Positions 14,270-21,179 of a DNA stretch of 23,373 nucleotides are shown one piece after another. Below the pieces are notes generated by a model that was not told where the DNA came from, searched no databases, and worked only from the letters and a program-made list of their open reading frames with translations. Each line of letters opens with the position of its first letter. Position 1 is the stretch's first letter. The stretch spans positions 1 through 23,373 of the forward strand of contig JAEWHY010000324.1 in NCBI GenBank assembly GCA_023387555.1. The letters are read 5' to 3'. The stretch comes from Pseudomonadota bacterium (lineage in GTDB: Bacteria; Pseudomonadota; Alphaproteobacteria; Rhizobiales; Xanthobacteraceae). The translations under genes were made by a program, and so were the position numbers.

Positions 14270-14332
14270 TCATTGGCAGACCGACCGCAGCTTGTCGAAA
14301 CGCTTCAGCGCCATCGGAATGCTGATGCTCGC
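14270..14332 (-). pseudogene. Possible ialB-like 3'-end fragment behind higA
   Basis: On the minus strand, 18 bases after the higA stop, a short frame reads ASISIPMALKRFDKLRSVCQ. It resembles the C-terminus of IalB-family proteins (iPvsLkGF..a.dkL). Compared at DNA level with the intact ialB end (15874-15920) it shares AGCTTGTCG and CTTCAGCGCCATCGG, with a 12-nt in-frame gap between them. The fragment is too short to be certain; chance similarity is possible. Confidence 0.3.
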
Positions 14333-14349
14333 TTAACTCCCCCCAAAAC

Positions 14350-14673
14350 TCACGCGACGCCGGGCTGCTTCGTCCGCTCTGTCTTGCCGGTCGTCGGCCG
14401 GGTTGGAAGCTTGGCGACCGCGGGGCCGATCTCCTCAGTCGCGATCCGCAAATCGTAGGCGGCCTGCAGATTGAGCCAGAACTGCGGACTGGTCTTGAAC
14501 CAGTGACCCAGGCGCAAGGCGGTATCCCCGGTGATCGCGCGCTTGCCCTGGATGATCTGCGTGATCCGGTTCGGCGGCACGGCGATCTGGCGCGACAGCT
14601 CGGTCGGCGTCACGCCGATGTCTTCGAGCTCGTCGGCCAGAATCTCGCCGGGGTGGATGGCTGGGCGGGGCAT
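14350..14673 (-). CDS. higA: HigA-family antitoxin (XRE, VapI type)
   Basis: 107-residue helix-turn-helix antitoxin. MPRPAIHPGEILADELEDIGV opens the protein in the family manner, and the HTH lies at about residues 22-46 (TPTELSRQIAVPPNRITQII, QGKRAIT), followed by DTALRLGHWFKTSPQFWLNLQ, a strongly conserved HigA block. It neutralises HigB and represses the operon. The ATG at 14673 has a strong AAGGAGG site nine bases upstream, stronger than anything before the toxin gene. It follows higB by 17 bp on the same strand, the usual toxin-first order. The final 20 residues are Lys/Thr/Pro-rich and probably disordered. Confidence 0.92.
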   Translation of the reverse strand: MPRPAIHPGEILADELEDIGVTPTELSRQIAVPPNRITQIIQGKRAITGDTALRLGHWFKTSPQFWLNLQAAYDLRIATEEIGPAVAKLPTRPTTGKTERTKQPGVA

Positions 14674-14690
14674 TTTTGTTTTCCTCCTTC

Positions 14691-14975
14691 TTAATGGTAG
14701 TCGACGATCTCGACATTGGATGGGCCAAGCTCGCCGGCCGGCCAGGTGAAGCAGATTCTCCATTGCTGATTGATGCGTATGGAAAACTGCCCGGCCCGGT
14801 CGCCGTGCAAGGCTTCCAGACGATTGCTCGGCAGGTTTTTCAGATCGGCGATCGAGACCGCAGCATCGAGTATGTCGAGGCGCTTCCACGCCTGCCTTTC
14901 AAAACCCTGAAACGCAGGGACAAACTCTCCATCAGCAAATTGCTTTGTTCGTTTATCCCGGTAGCTCAGGATCAT
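14691..14975 (-). CDS. higB: HigB-family mRNA-cleaving toxin
   Basis: 94-residue RelE-fold toxin that in this family cleaves mRNA on the ribosome. Family blocks: FERQAWKRLDILDAAVSIADLKNLPSNRLEALHGDRAGQFSIRINQQWRICFTW (split here by position: residues 25-78), ending VEIVDYH with the conserved C-terminal histidine. The basic and aromatic residues R67, Q70, W72 and R73-type cluster in IRINQQWRICF is the usual catalytic surface. First gene of the higBA operon. The ATG at 14975 has no Shine-Dalgarno and lies six bases from a promoter -10 box, so its mRNA may be leaderless, keeping toxin translation low relative to higA. Confidence 0.9.
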   Translation of the reverse strand: MILSYRDKRTKQFADGEFVPAFQGFERQAWKRLDILDAAVSIADLKNLPSNRLEALHGDRAGQFSIRINQQWRICFTWPAGELGPSNVEIVDYH

Positions 14976-14981
14976 GCTTCA

Positions 14982-15010
14982 ATGTTATGATCTTGACGAT
15001 GTACGTCAAG
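14982..15010 (-). promoter_or_regulatory. higBA promoter with overlapping palindromic operator
   Basis: Minus-strand promoter: TTGACG (15009-15004), 16-bp spacer, TAACAT (14987-14982). A perfect 7-bp inverted repeat CTTGACG-N5-CGTCAAG (14992-15010) covers the -35 box, the expected place for HigA repression. The -10 box ends six bases before the higB ATG. Confidence 0.7.
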
Positions 15011-15065
15011 CGTAAAAATCTCGCTTCCTTTTCCGGCAGACGCGAACCGATTGCCCGGCCTCGGC

Positions 15066-15091
15066 AAAAAAGGCCGGGCTGGACCCGGCCT
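15066..15091 (-). terminator. Rho-independent terminator downstream of marC
   Basis: Minus strand: perfect 8-bp stem AGGCCGGG / CCCGGCCT around a 5-nt loop, followed by a run of six T. It lies 83 bp past the marC stop and only 11 bp past the TAG of the ialB-like remnant, so it may have been the terminator of that lost gene. Confidence 0.85.
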
Positions 15092-15101
15092 CCCACGAGG
15101 C

Positions 15102-15169
15102 CTACGGCAGCTTGCCGAGCCCTCGCCGAAGCCTTTCAGGGCCATCCGAAAACCGGCCCCTTCTCCGAC
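15102..15169 (-). pseudogene. Remnant of an ialB-like gene 3' end
   Basis: Directly behind marC (4 bp after its stop) the minus strand encodes VGEGAGFRMALKGFGEG and then, after a one-base deletion, KLP and a TAG stop. The intact IalB ends EEGIGFPMALKGFGEGYDKLP. Many differences are synonymous third-position changes (GCG/GCC, AAG/AAA, TTT/TTC, GAA/GAG), so this is an old diverged paralogue rather than a recent copy. The rest of the gene is absent. Confidence 0.65.
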
Positions 15170-15173
15170 CGCC

Positions 15174-15827
15174 TCAGATCGACGGCAGCTTGAGCCAGGC
15201 CGCCAGCGCGGTCAGCACCAGATTGACCGCGAGCGCGGCCAGGAGGAGCCCCATGATCCGGCGCATCAACTGGGTCACGCCGCGCCCGGTCACCCGCTCG
15301 ATCCGGTCGCCAGCGAGGAAAATGACCAGCATTCCGGCCAGCACGAGGGCGAGCGCGCCCAGCGTCTCCAGTTGCTCAAAATGCGAGTAGCGGTTGTTGT
15401 CCATCAGAAGGACAATCGTCAGCAACCCGCCGGGGCCCGCGATGATCGGGATGGCGAGCGGATAGACCGCCACCTGCATCACCGCATCGCGCCGCGCGGC
15501 GGAATCTGCGCGCTTCGCCGGCACGATGGGCCCGTGCGCGCTGTCGCCCAGCACCATGGAAATCGCGAACAGGAACAGCACGATCCCGCCCGCGATCTGG
15601 AAGGACAGCAGCGATATGCCCATGGCCGAGAGCAGGAACTGGCCGGCGAAGCCGAACACCCCGAGGATCACGAAGGCCATCAGGATCGAGATCACCGCCG
15701 CGCGACGCCGCTCCTGCCCGGTGAAATCCGGGGTGGCGCCGATGAACATGGGCAGGTGGCTAATCGGATCGAGGACGGCCCAGAGAGTCAATAATTGCGT
15801 CAGAAAAAGCGTCTGATCAGGAAGCAT
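15174..15827 (-). CDS. marC: MarC-family membrane protein
   Basis: 217-residue integral membrane protein of the MarC/UPF0056 family with six predicted helices. Family features: LLTLWAVLDPISHLPMFIG at the start (the D-P-I/x-G-N/H region), FAGQFLLSAMGISLLSFQIAGGIVLFLFAISMV in the middle, YPLAIPIIAGPGGLLTIVLL (the conserved P-L-A-x-P-x-x-A-G-P-G motif, about residues 125-145) and a basic loop before the last helices. The once-proposed multiple-antibiotic-resistance role is not supported for the family and its substrate is unknown. ATG 15827 is used because similarity starts there; an upstream in-frame extension to 15902 is unlike the family and would run into ialB. The ribosome site is modest (AAGG). 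It is followed by an ialB-like remnant and a terminator. Confidence 0.9.
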   Translation of the reverse strand: MLPDQTLFLTQLLTLWAVLDPISHLPMFIGATPDFTGQERRRAAVISILMAFVILGVFGFAGQFLLSAMGISLLSFQIAGGIVLFLFAISMVLGDSAHGPIVPAKRADSAARRDAVMQVAVYPLAIPIIAGPGGLLTIVLLMDNNRYSHFEQLETLGALALVLAGMLVIFLAGDRIERVTGRGVTQLMRRIMGLLLAALAVNLVLTALAAWLKLPSI

Positions 15828-15873
15828 TGCACCGCCTTGGCACCGGGAAATTCTTGGGTAGTTCTTGGGAAGT

Positions 15874-16395
15874 TCAGGGAAGCTTGTCGTAGCCTTCGCC
15901 AAAGCCCTTCAGCGCCATCGGGAAGCCAATGCCCTCCTCCGGGGTCTGGAAGATGATGAAGGTTGCGGTCTGCCCGGTCCGCAACTGCTTCATCAGGTTG
16001 TCGTCCATCACCACCTCGGCGACGCAGCCATTCGGCAGGCAGCGGACGAAGCCGGCGCGGCCGATATCGGTGTTGTCGATCTTCAGGCCGAGGCCGGAGG
16101 GCAAAAGCACGCCGAGCGGGGCGATCACCCGCATCAGGCGGCTCTTGTTGTCGGCGGTCTTCAGCACGATCACGGTCAGGCCGATATTGGCCCGGTCCTC
16201 GGCGGTGACGCTCTGGATCAGGGCGCATTGCTCGGCCTGGGCGCCGGGCGGCGTGTCGCAGCGGATCTGCCAGTCGCCATGGACGGATTTGACCGCGCCC
16301 TGCGCATCGGCATGCCCGGTCTGCGACAGCAGCAGGGCGAGAATTCCGGCGAGCCGAACCAGTCCGGCAAGCCTAACGGGTCGTGGCATCAGCAT
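15874..16395 (-). CDS. ialB: Invasion-associated locus B (IalB) family protein
   Basis: 173-residue exported protein. A signal peptide (RLAGLVRLAGILALLLSQTGHADA) is followed by the IalB domain beginning VHGDWQIRCD, with four cysteines at 46, 57, 119 and 124 (the last pair in RCLPNGCVAEV), probably two disulfides. The end is GFPMALKGFGEGYDKLP. In Bartonella IalB aids erythrocyte entry, but family members are widespread in free-living Alphaproteobacteria, where their role is unknown, probably periplasmic. Start: ATG 16395, with GGACGG four bases before; ATG 16389 is an alternative. A consensus -35 hexamer TTGACA lies at 16505-16500 with only a weak -10, so the promoter is uncertain. It diverges from the cox operon; fragments similar to its 3' end lie behind marC and perhaps higA. 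Confidence 0.88.
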   Translation of the reverse strand: MLMPRPVRLAGLVRLAGILALLLSQTGHADAQGAVKSVHGDWQIRCDTPPGAQAEQCALIQSVTAEDRANIGLTVIVLKTADNKSRLMRVIAPLGVLLPSGLGLKIDNTDIGRAGFVRCLPNGCVAEVVMDDNLMKQLRTGQTATFIIFQTPEEGIGFPMALKGFGEGYDKLP

Positions 16396-16582
16396 GTGAC
16401 CGTCCGGCTGAGATGTGAGCCTCGTTTGCGGGCGCCGGCACTCAGGCCGAATCGCCATTTGCGCGGATGAGGAAGGGTGGCACCACGAGGCCCGGGCGCT
16501 GTCAAGCACGGACCGAACGGTAAAAAAACGTCCTTTTCAGGCCGAAAATCGACAAACGCGAGCCGCCGGGGGGATAGGCAGA

Positions 16583-16639
16583 ATGTCTCATTATTTCAAT
16601 GCGCAGGCACATTGCGAGGCGGGCGGAATTATGGTTTGA
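16583..16639 (+). CDS. Possible 18-codon leader peptide upstream of ctaC
   Basis: ATG at 16583 opens the frame MSHYFNAQAHCEAGGIMV and stops at 16639. A purine-rich GGGGGGATAGG about 4-14 bases before the ATG could serve as a ribosome site. The stop lies 3 nt before a perfect 10-bp hairpin and 150 nt before ctaC. Short open frames arise by chance, so only the arrangement supports it; the peptide has two His and one Cys and no clear run of one amino acid. Confidence 0.3.
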   Translation: MSHYFNAQAHCEAGGIMV

Positions 16640-16642
16640 GAG

Positions 16643-16668
16643 GCCGGGATTTTTCCCGAAATCCCGGC
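16643..16668 (+). promoter_or_regulatory. Strong hairpin in the ctaC leader
   Basis: Perfect 10-bp inverted repeat GCCGGGATTT / AAATCCCGGC with a 6-nt loop TTCCCG. There is no T-tract, so it is more likely a leader structure or protein site than a terminator. The rest of the 394-bp ialB-ctaC gap (16396-16789) shows the ialB -35 box candidate and otherwise nothing I can name. Confidence 0.5.
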
Positions 16669-16789
16669 GCGTATCGCCACTTCCGCAGGCACTGGCCTTG
16701 GCGATTTACGCGCGATCAGGCAGCCACCATCCGTCAGGAACGTGAGGTTGGCCGCCGCACGGCCGATTTGTCGAAGGAGCGAATAGCGC

Positions 16790-17638
16790 ATGCGGGTGCA
16801 GAATTTCTTGGTCGCAGCAGCAGTGGCTGTGGCATCCCTGGTCCCCATGACGGCGATGGCCGGCCTCGGGCAGCCTTCGCCGTGGCAGCTTGGCTTCCAG
16901 CAGTCGGCAACGCCGATCATGGAGCAGCTCACCTGGTTTCACGACTTCCTGCTTGTGATCATCACCCTGATCACGCTGTTCGTGCTGGCTCTGCTCGTCA
17001 TCGTCATCTTCAAATTCAACGCGCGCGCCAATCCGGTGCCGTCGAAGACCACGCACAATACGCTGATCGAGGTGGTCTGGACCGTGGTTCCGGTGATCAT
17101 CCTCGTCGCGATCGCCATTCCCTCGTTCCGTCTGCTGTTCAACCAGCTGACCATTCCGGCGGCCGAAGTGACCATCAAGGCCACTGGAAAGCAGTGGTTC
17201 TGGACCTACGACTATCCGGACAACGGCTTCAGCTTCGACTCACTGATGGTGCAGGAAAAGGATCTCAAGCCCGGGCAGCCCCGCCTGCTCGCGGTCGACA
17301 ACGAGGTCGTCGTCCCGGTGAACAAGGTCATCCGCATGCAGGTGGTCGGCGCCGACGTGATCCACGCGTTCGCGGTGCCGTCGTTCGGCATCAAGATCGA
17401 CGCCGTGCCCGGCCGTCTCAACGAGACCTGGTTCCGAGCCACTCGTGAGGGCGTCTATTACGGCCAATGCTCCGAATTGTGCGGCAAGGATCATGCCTTC
17501 ATGCCGATCTCGGTCCGGGTCGTGAATGACGCCGAATATGCAGCCTGGCTCGATCAGGCGAAGAAGAAATTCGCGAACGCGCCGAAGCCCGAAGACGGCA
17601 TCAACGTCGCCGCGAACGACCTGCCGAACGCGCAATAA
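16790..17638 (+). CDS. ctaC: Cytochrome c oxidase subunit II
   Basis: 282-residue CuA subunit of the aa3-type oxidase, which accepts electrons from cytochrome c in the periplasm. Order: signal peptide (residues 1-24, cleavage after AMA), two membrane helices (about 52-75 and 93-117), aromatic electron-entry patch QWFWTYDYP (135-143), then a cupredoxin domain with the CuA ligands H192, C227, E229, C231, H235 and M238 (in VIHAFAVPSFGIK and YGQCSELCGKDHAFM). All ligands are intact. The ribosome site AAGGAG stands ten bases before the ATG. It is first of the cox operon; two hairpins fill the 93-bp gap to ctaD. No extra cytochrome c domain is present. Confidence 0.98.
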   Translation: MRVQNFLVAAAVAVASLVPMTAMAGLGQPSPWQLGFQQSATPIMEQLTWFHDFLLVIITLITLFVLALLVIVIFKFNARANPVPSKTTHNTLIEVVWTVVPVIILVAIAIPSFRLLFNQLTIPAAEVTIKATGKQWFWTYDYPDNGFSFDSLMVQEKDLKPGQPRLLAVDNEVVVPVNKVIRMQVVGADVIHAFAVPSFGIKIDAVPGRLNETWFRATREGVYYGQCSELCGKDHAFMPISVRVVNDAEYAAWLDQAKKKFANAPKPEDGINVAANDLPNAQ

Positions 17639-17688
17639 GGCAAGCGTGGCTTGCCGGACACGCATATTTCACCGTGAATATGTGTGTC
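17639..17688 (+). promoter_or_regulatory. Two tandem hairpins between ctaC and ctaD
   Basis: First: GGCAAGC-GTG-GCTTGCC (17639-17655), perfect 7 bp, starting at the base after the ctaC stop. Second: 17657-17688, 12-bp stem GACACGCATATT / AATATGTGTGTC with one G-T pair and an 8-nt centre that can extend the pairing. Neither has a T-tract. They may stabilise or process the mRNA. Confidence 0.55.
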
Positions 17689-17731
17689 ATGCTCAAAGCC
17701 GCGAACCGAGAACGACTTGAAGGGTAAGACC

Positions 17732-19354
17732 ATGGCAGCAACGCCGCATACCAGCGCCCCGACCGATCCACATGCGCACGACGCGCATGACCACCCGACC
17801 GGATGGCGGCGCTATGTCTATTCGACGAACCACAAGGACATCGGCACGATGTACCTGTGGTTCGCAATGTTCGCGGGCGTGATCGGCGGCATCCTGTCGA
17901 TCGCGATGCGGCTGGAACTGCAGCAGCCCGGCATGCAAATTTTTGCCGACGCGCACATGTTCAATGTCTTCACGACGGCACACGGCCTGATCATGATCTT
18001 CTTCATGGTTATGCCGGCGATGATCGGCGGCTTCGGCAACTGGATCGTGCCGCTGATGATCGGGGCGCCGGACATGGCGTTCCCGCGCATGAACAACATC
18101 TCGTTCTGGCTGCTCCCCGCTTCGTTCGCGCTGCTCCTCATCTCGCTGTTCGTGGAAGGTGAGCCGGGCGGCCTGGGCGTCGGCGGCGGCTGGACGCTCT
18201 ACGCGCCGCTCTCGACCACCGGCCACCCCGGCCCGTCGGTCGATTTCGCGATCCTCGCGCTGCATATCGCCGGCGCCTCGTCGATCCTCGGCGCGATCAA
18301 CTTCATCACCACGATCTTCAACATGCGCGCACCCGGCATGACGCTGCACAAGATGCCGCTGTTCGTGTGGGCGATCCTGGTCACCGTGTTCCTGCTGCTG
18401 CTGTCGCTCCCGGTCCTCGCCGGCGCGATCACCATGCTGCTGACCGACCGCAACTTCGGCACCACGTTCTTCTCGCCGGATGGCGGCGGCGACCCGATCC
18501 TGTACCAGCACCTGTTCTGGTTCTTCGGTCACCCGGAAGTGTACATCCTGATCCTCCCGGGCTTCGGCATCGCCAGCCAGATCATCGCCACCTTCGCGCG
18601 CAAGCCGGTGTTCGGTTATCTCGGCATGGCCTACGCGATGGTCGCGATCGGCGGCATCGGCTTCGTCGTGTGGGCGCACCACATGTACACCGTGGGCATG
18701 AACACCGCGACGCAGGCCTATTTCGTCGCGGCGACCATGGTGATCGCGGTGCCGACCGGCGTGAAGATCTTCTCCTGGATCGCCACCATGTGGGGCGGTT
18801 CGATCGAGTTCCGCACGCCCATGCTGTGGGCCGTGGGAATGATCTTCCTCTTCACCGTCGGCGGCGTCACCGGCGTCGTCCTCGCCAATGCCGGCGTCGA
18901 CCGCGCGATGCACGACACCTACTACGTGGTCGCGCACTTCCACTACGTGCTGTCGATGGGCGCCGTCTTCACGATCTTCGCGGGCTGGTACTACTGGTTC
19001 CCGAAGATCACCGGCTACATGTACAACGAGACCATCGGAAAGCTGCACTTCTGGGTGACCTTCATCGGCGTCAACATCCTGTTCTTCCCGCAGCACTTCC
19101 TCGGCCTCGCCGGCATGCCGCGCCGTATCGCGGACTATCCGGACGCCTATGCAGGCTGGAACTACGTGTCGTCGATCGGCTCCTACATCTCCGCGGTTGG
19201 CCTCCTGATCTTCTTCTACGGGCTGATCGTCGCCTTCACCCGCAAGGAAAAGGCTGCGGATAATCCGTGGGGTCCCGGTGCGACCACGCTGGAGTGGACG
19301 CTGTCGTCGCCTCCGCCGTTCCACCAGTTCGAAGTCCTGCCGAAGATCAAGTGA
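17732..19354 (+). CDS. ctaD: Cytochrome c oxidase subunit I (aa3 type)
   Basis: 540-residue catalytic subunit with 12 membrane helices that reduces O2 to water and pumps protons. Ligands are all present: H84 (low-spin heme, TTAHGL), H267 and cross-linked Y271 (GHPEVY), H316/H317 (CuB, WAHHMY), H402 (heme a3) and H404 (second low-spin ligand) in VAHFHYV. Proton-channel residues are the type A set: D114 in GAPDMAFPRMNN and E269 for the D channel, K345 in TGVKIFSW for the K channel. The N-terminus MAATPHTSAP is His/Asp-rich and cytoplasmic. ATG 17732 follows AAGGG; the earlier in-frame start has no homology. Second gene of the operon; ctaB follows after 25 bp. Confidence 0.99.
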   Translation: MAATPHTSAPTDPHAHDAHDHPTGWRRYVYSTNHKDIGTMYLWFAMFAGVIGGILSIAMRLELQQPGMQIFADAHMFNVFTTAHGLIMIFFMVMPAMIGGFGNWIVPLMIGAPDMAFPRMNNISFWLLPASFALLLISLFVEGEPGGLGVGGGWTLYAPLSTTGHPGPSVDFAILALHIAGASSILGAINFITTIFNMRAPGMTLHKMPLFVWAILVTVFLLLLSLPVLAGAITMLLTDRNFGTTFFSPDGGGDPILYQHLFWFFGHPEVYILILPGFGIASQIIATFARKPVFGYLGMAYAMVAIGGIGFVVWAHHMYTVGMNTATQAYFVAATMVIAVPTGVKIFSWIATMWGGSIEFRTPMLWAVGMIFLFTVGGVTGVVLANAGVDRAMHDTYYVVAHFHYVLSMGAVFTIFAGWYYWFPKITGYMYNETIGKLHFWVTFIGVNILFFPQHFLGLAGMPRRIADYPDAYAGWNYVSSIGSYISAVGLLIFFYGLIVAFTRKEKAADNPWGPGATTLEWTLSSPPPFHQFEVLPKIK

Positions 19355-19379
19355 TCTTCCTTTGAGCGATCGCCAGACC

Positions 19380-20354
19380 ATGCCGTCAATGCAAACCGAT
19401 CATACGCAACTGCCCTCGCCGCTCTCCGCGGCGAAAGGCGGAGCGTATCCGGGTCCCAGTCTGGCGACGCCTCGCGATTACTTCGCTTTGCTGAAGCCAC
19501 GAGTGATGTCGCTCGTGGTTTTCACCGCCCTCGTCGGGATGGTGGCGGCGCCGGGCCACATGAATCCGGTGATCGGCGCCGTGGCGCTGCTGTTCATTGC
19601 AGTCGGCGCCGGCGCCTCTGGCGCCCTCAACATGTGGTACGAAGCCGATATCGACGCGAAGATGTCGCGCACCGCCAAGCGGCCGATCCCCAAGGGCGTG
19701 ATCGCGCGCGGCGAAGTTCTCGGTTTCGCGCTGTTCCTTGCCGTTTTCTCGGTCGTTGCGCTCGGCCTGCTCGTCAATGTTCTCTCGGCCGCGCTGCTGG
19801 CCTTCACGATCTTCTTCTATGCCGTGATCTACTCGGTCTGGCTCAAGCCCTCGACCCCCCAGAACATAGTAATCGGCGGCGCCGCCGGCGCCTTCCCCCC
19901 GGTGATCGGCTGGGCTGCCGCGACCGGCAGCATCGCCATCGAGCCGGTGCTGATGTTCCTGATCATCTTCGTCTGGACGCCGCCCCACTTCTGGGCGCTG
20001 GCGCTGATTCGCGCCGACGAATATTCGCGCGCGGGCATTCCGATGCTGCCGGTGGTCGCCGGCGACCGCGAGACCCGGCGCCAGATCGTTCTCTATTCCT
20101 GGCTGCTCGCCCCGGTCGGGGTGCTGCCCTACCTGTTCGGCTACGCCAGCATCGCATACGGCGTCATCGCGCTGGTTGGCGGCGTCCTGTTCGTCCGCTC
20201 GGCGCTGCGCCTGCGCAATGCCGAGGCGGGCGCGGCCACCGAGAAAGCCGCCAAGAGCCTGTTCGGCTTCTCGATCCTGTATCTGTTCCTGCTGTTCGCC
20301 GTCCTCCTCGTCGAGAAGAGCGTTGGCTGGTCGTTCGGGCAACTCGTATGGTGA
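19380..20354 (+). CDS. ctaB: Protoheme IX farnesyltransferase (heme O synthase)
   Basis: 324-residue UbiA-superfamily membrane prenyltransferase that adds a farnesyl group to heme B, giving heme O, the precursor of heme A for the oxidase. The first Asp-rich motif NMWYEADIDAKMSRTAKRP spans residues 84-102, with N84, D90, D92 and R97; the second motif is DEYSRAGIPMLPVVAGDRETRRQI. Seven to nine helices are predicted. The start is uncertain: ATG 19380 is taken, with ATG 19389 and a TTG at 19362 possible, and no strong ribosome site before any. The last codons overlap the first possible start of coxF. The 30-residue N-terminal tail before LLKPRVM is longer than in E. coli CyoE, as usual in Alphaproteobacteria. 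Confidence 0.97.
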   Translation: MPSMQTDHTQLPSPLSAAKGGAYPGPSLATPRDYFALLKPRVMSLVVFTALVGMVAAPGHMNPVIGAVALLFIAVGAGASGALNMWYEADIDAKMSRTAKRPIPKGVIARGEVLGFALFLAVFSVVALGLLVNVLSAALLAFTIFFYAVIYSVWLKPSTPQNIVIGGAAGAFPPVIGWAAATGSIAIEPVLMFLIIFVWTPPHFWALALIRADEYSRAGIPMLPVVAGDRETRRQIVLYSWLLAPVGVLPYLFGYASIAYGVIALVGGVLFVRSALRLRNAEAGAATEKAAKSLFGFSILYLFLLFAVLLVEKSVGWSFGQLVW

Positions 20355-20359
20355 GTACG

Positions 20360-20524
20360 ATGAACGAAAAGCGCGACGAAGAGGGCATCGTCCTCACCCC
20401 CGAGCAGAAGCGGGCGCGCCGCCAGCGCTCGATCGCGCTCGCCGTCCTGCTCGGCGCGCTGGTCGTGCTGTTCTACCTGGTGACGCTGGTGAAGGGCCCC
20501 GGCATCCTGAACAGACCGCTTTGA
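20360..20524 (+). CDS. coxF: CoxF-like small oxidase-assembly membrane protein
   Basis: 54 residues (58 if the ATG at 20348, overlapping ctaB by 7 nt, is used). A charged N-terminus NEKRDEEGIVLTPEQKRARRQR precedes one helix SIALAVLLGALVVLFYLVTLV and KGPGIL. This matches the tiny gene called coxF that sits between ctaB and ctaG in rhizobial cox operons; its biochemical role is unproven, though location suggests oxidase assembly. GGTGAG lies before the second ATG, which is therefore preferred. The stop is one base from the ctaG ATG. Confidence 0.85.
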   Translation: MNEKRDEEGIVLTPEQKRARRQRSIALAVLLGALVVLFYLVTLVKGPGILNRPL

Positions 20525-20525
20525 C

Positions 20526-21125
20526 ATGAACACGCAGCCGCAAAAGAAAAAGACACCTGTCCGCGACCTCGTCGTCGCCGGGTCCTGCGGCGCCTTCGTG
20601 GCGCTGATGGTCGGTGCCGCCTATGCCGCCGTTCCGCTCTATGACTGGTTCTGCCGCGTCACCGGCTTCAACGGCACGACGCAGGTCGCCACCAGCCTGC
20701 CGACGCAGACCCTCGACCGCATGGTGACGGTCCGGTTCGACGCCAATATCGCGGCCGGCCTGCCCTGGAAATTCACGCCGGAGCGCACCGAGATCTCGGT
20801 GCGGCTCGGCGAAGTGGTCACGGTGGATTACACCGTGACCAACCTTGTCGCCCGCGAGACCCAGGGGGTCGCCGGCTACAACGTCACCCCGCTCGCCTGG
20901 GGTGCGTATTTCCAGAAGATCAACTGCTTCTGCTTCACCGATCAGACCATGAAGCCGGGCGAGACCCGCGCCATGACGGTCGTGTTCTATGTCGACCCCG
21001 CGCTCGCGAACGACGCCGATGCGCAGGGCGACCTCAGCATGACGCTGTCCTACACCTTCTACCCACAGCGCACGCCGCAGCGGCCGGTTGCGCAAACCGG
21101 CACTGCGCCGGCTGGACGTATTTGA
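20526..21125 (+). CDS. ctaG: Cytochrome c oxidase assembly protein CtaG/Cox11
   Basis: 199-residue copper chaperone that delivers copper to the CuB site of subunit I. It has a short cytoplasmic tail, one membrane helix (about 15-35) and a periplasmic immunoglobulin-like domain. Copper ligands are intact: C134 and C136 in NCFCF, with a further cysteine C43 in DWFCRVTGFNG near the membrane, as in Sinorhizobium and Rhodobacter Cox11. Other blocks are the KVTP-type FTPE and the end LSMTLSYTFYP. The start is one base after the coxF stop, so the genes are coupled. Confidence 0.97.
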   Translation: MNTQPQKKKTPVRDLVVAGSCGAFVALMVGAAYAAVPLYDWFCRVTGFNGTTQVATSLPTQTLDRMVTVRFDANIAAGLPWKFTPERTEISVRLGEVVTVDYTVTNLVARETQGVAGYNVTPLAWGAYFQKINCFCFTDQTMKPGETRAMTVVFYVDPALANDADAQGDLSMTLSYTFYPQRTPQRPVAQTGTAPAGRI

Positions 21126-21179
21126 GGATAATCGCGGCGACGTTTGCGCCCGAACTGGATCGACACGGAGACTGAAGAC

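Noticed and set aside
15828..15902. Extended marC N-terminus
   Set aside because: The 25 extra residues are hydrophilic, unlike MarC family starts, and would overlap the ialB 3' end.
17693..19381. 562-codon open frame on the minus strand opposite ctaD
   Set aside because: It is the antisense shadow of a GC-rich, strongly codon-biased gene; the product is Arg/His/Asp-rich, lacks family resemblance, and ctaD is certain.
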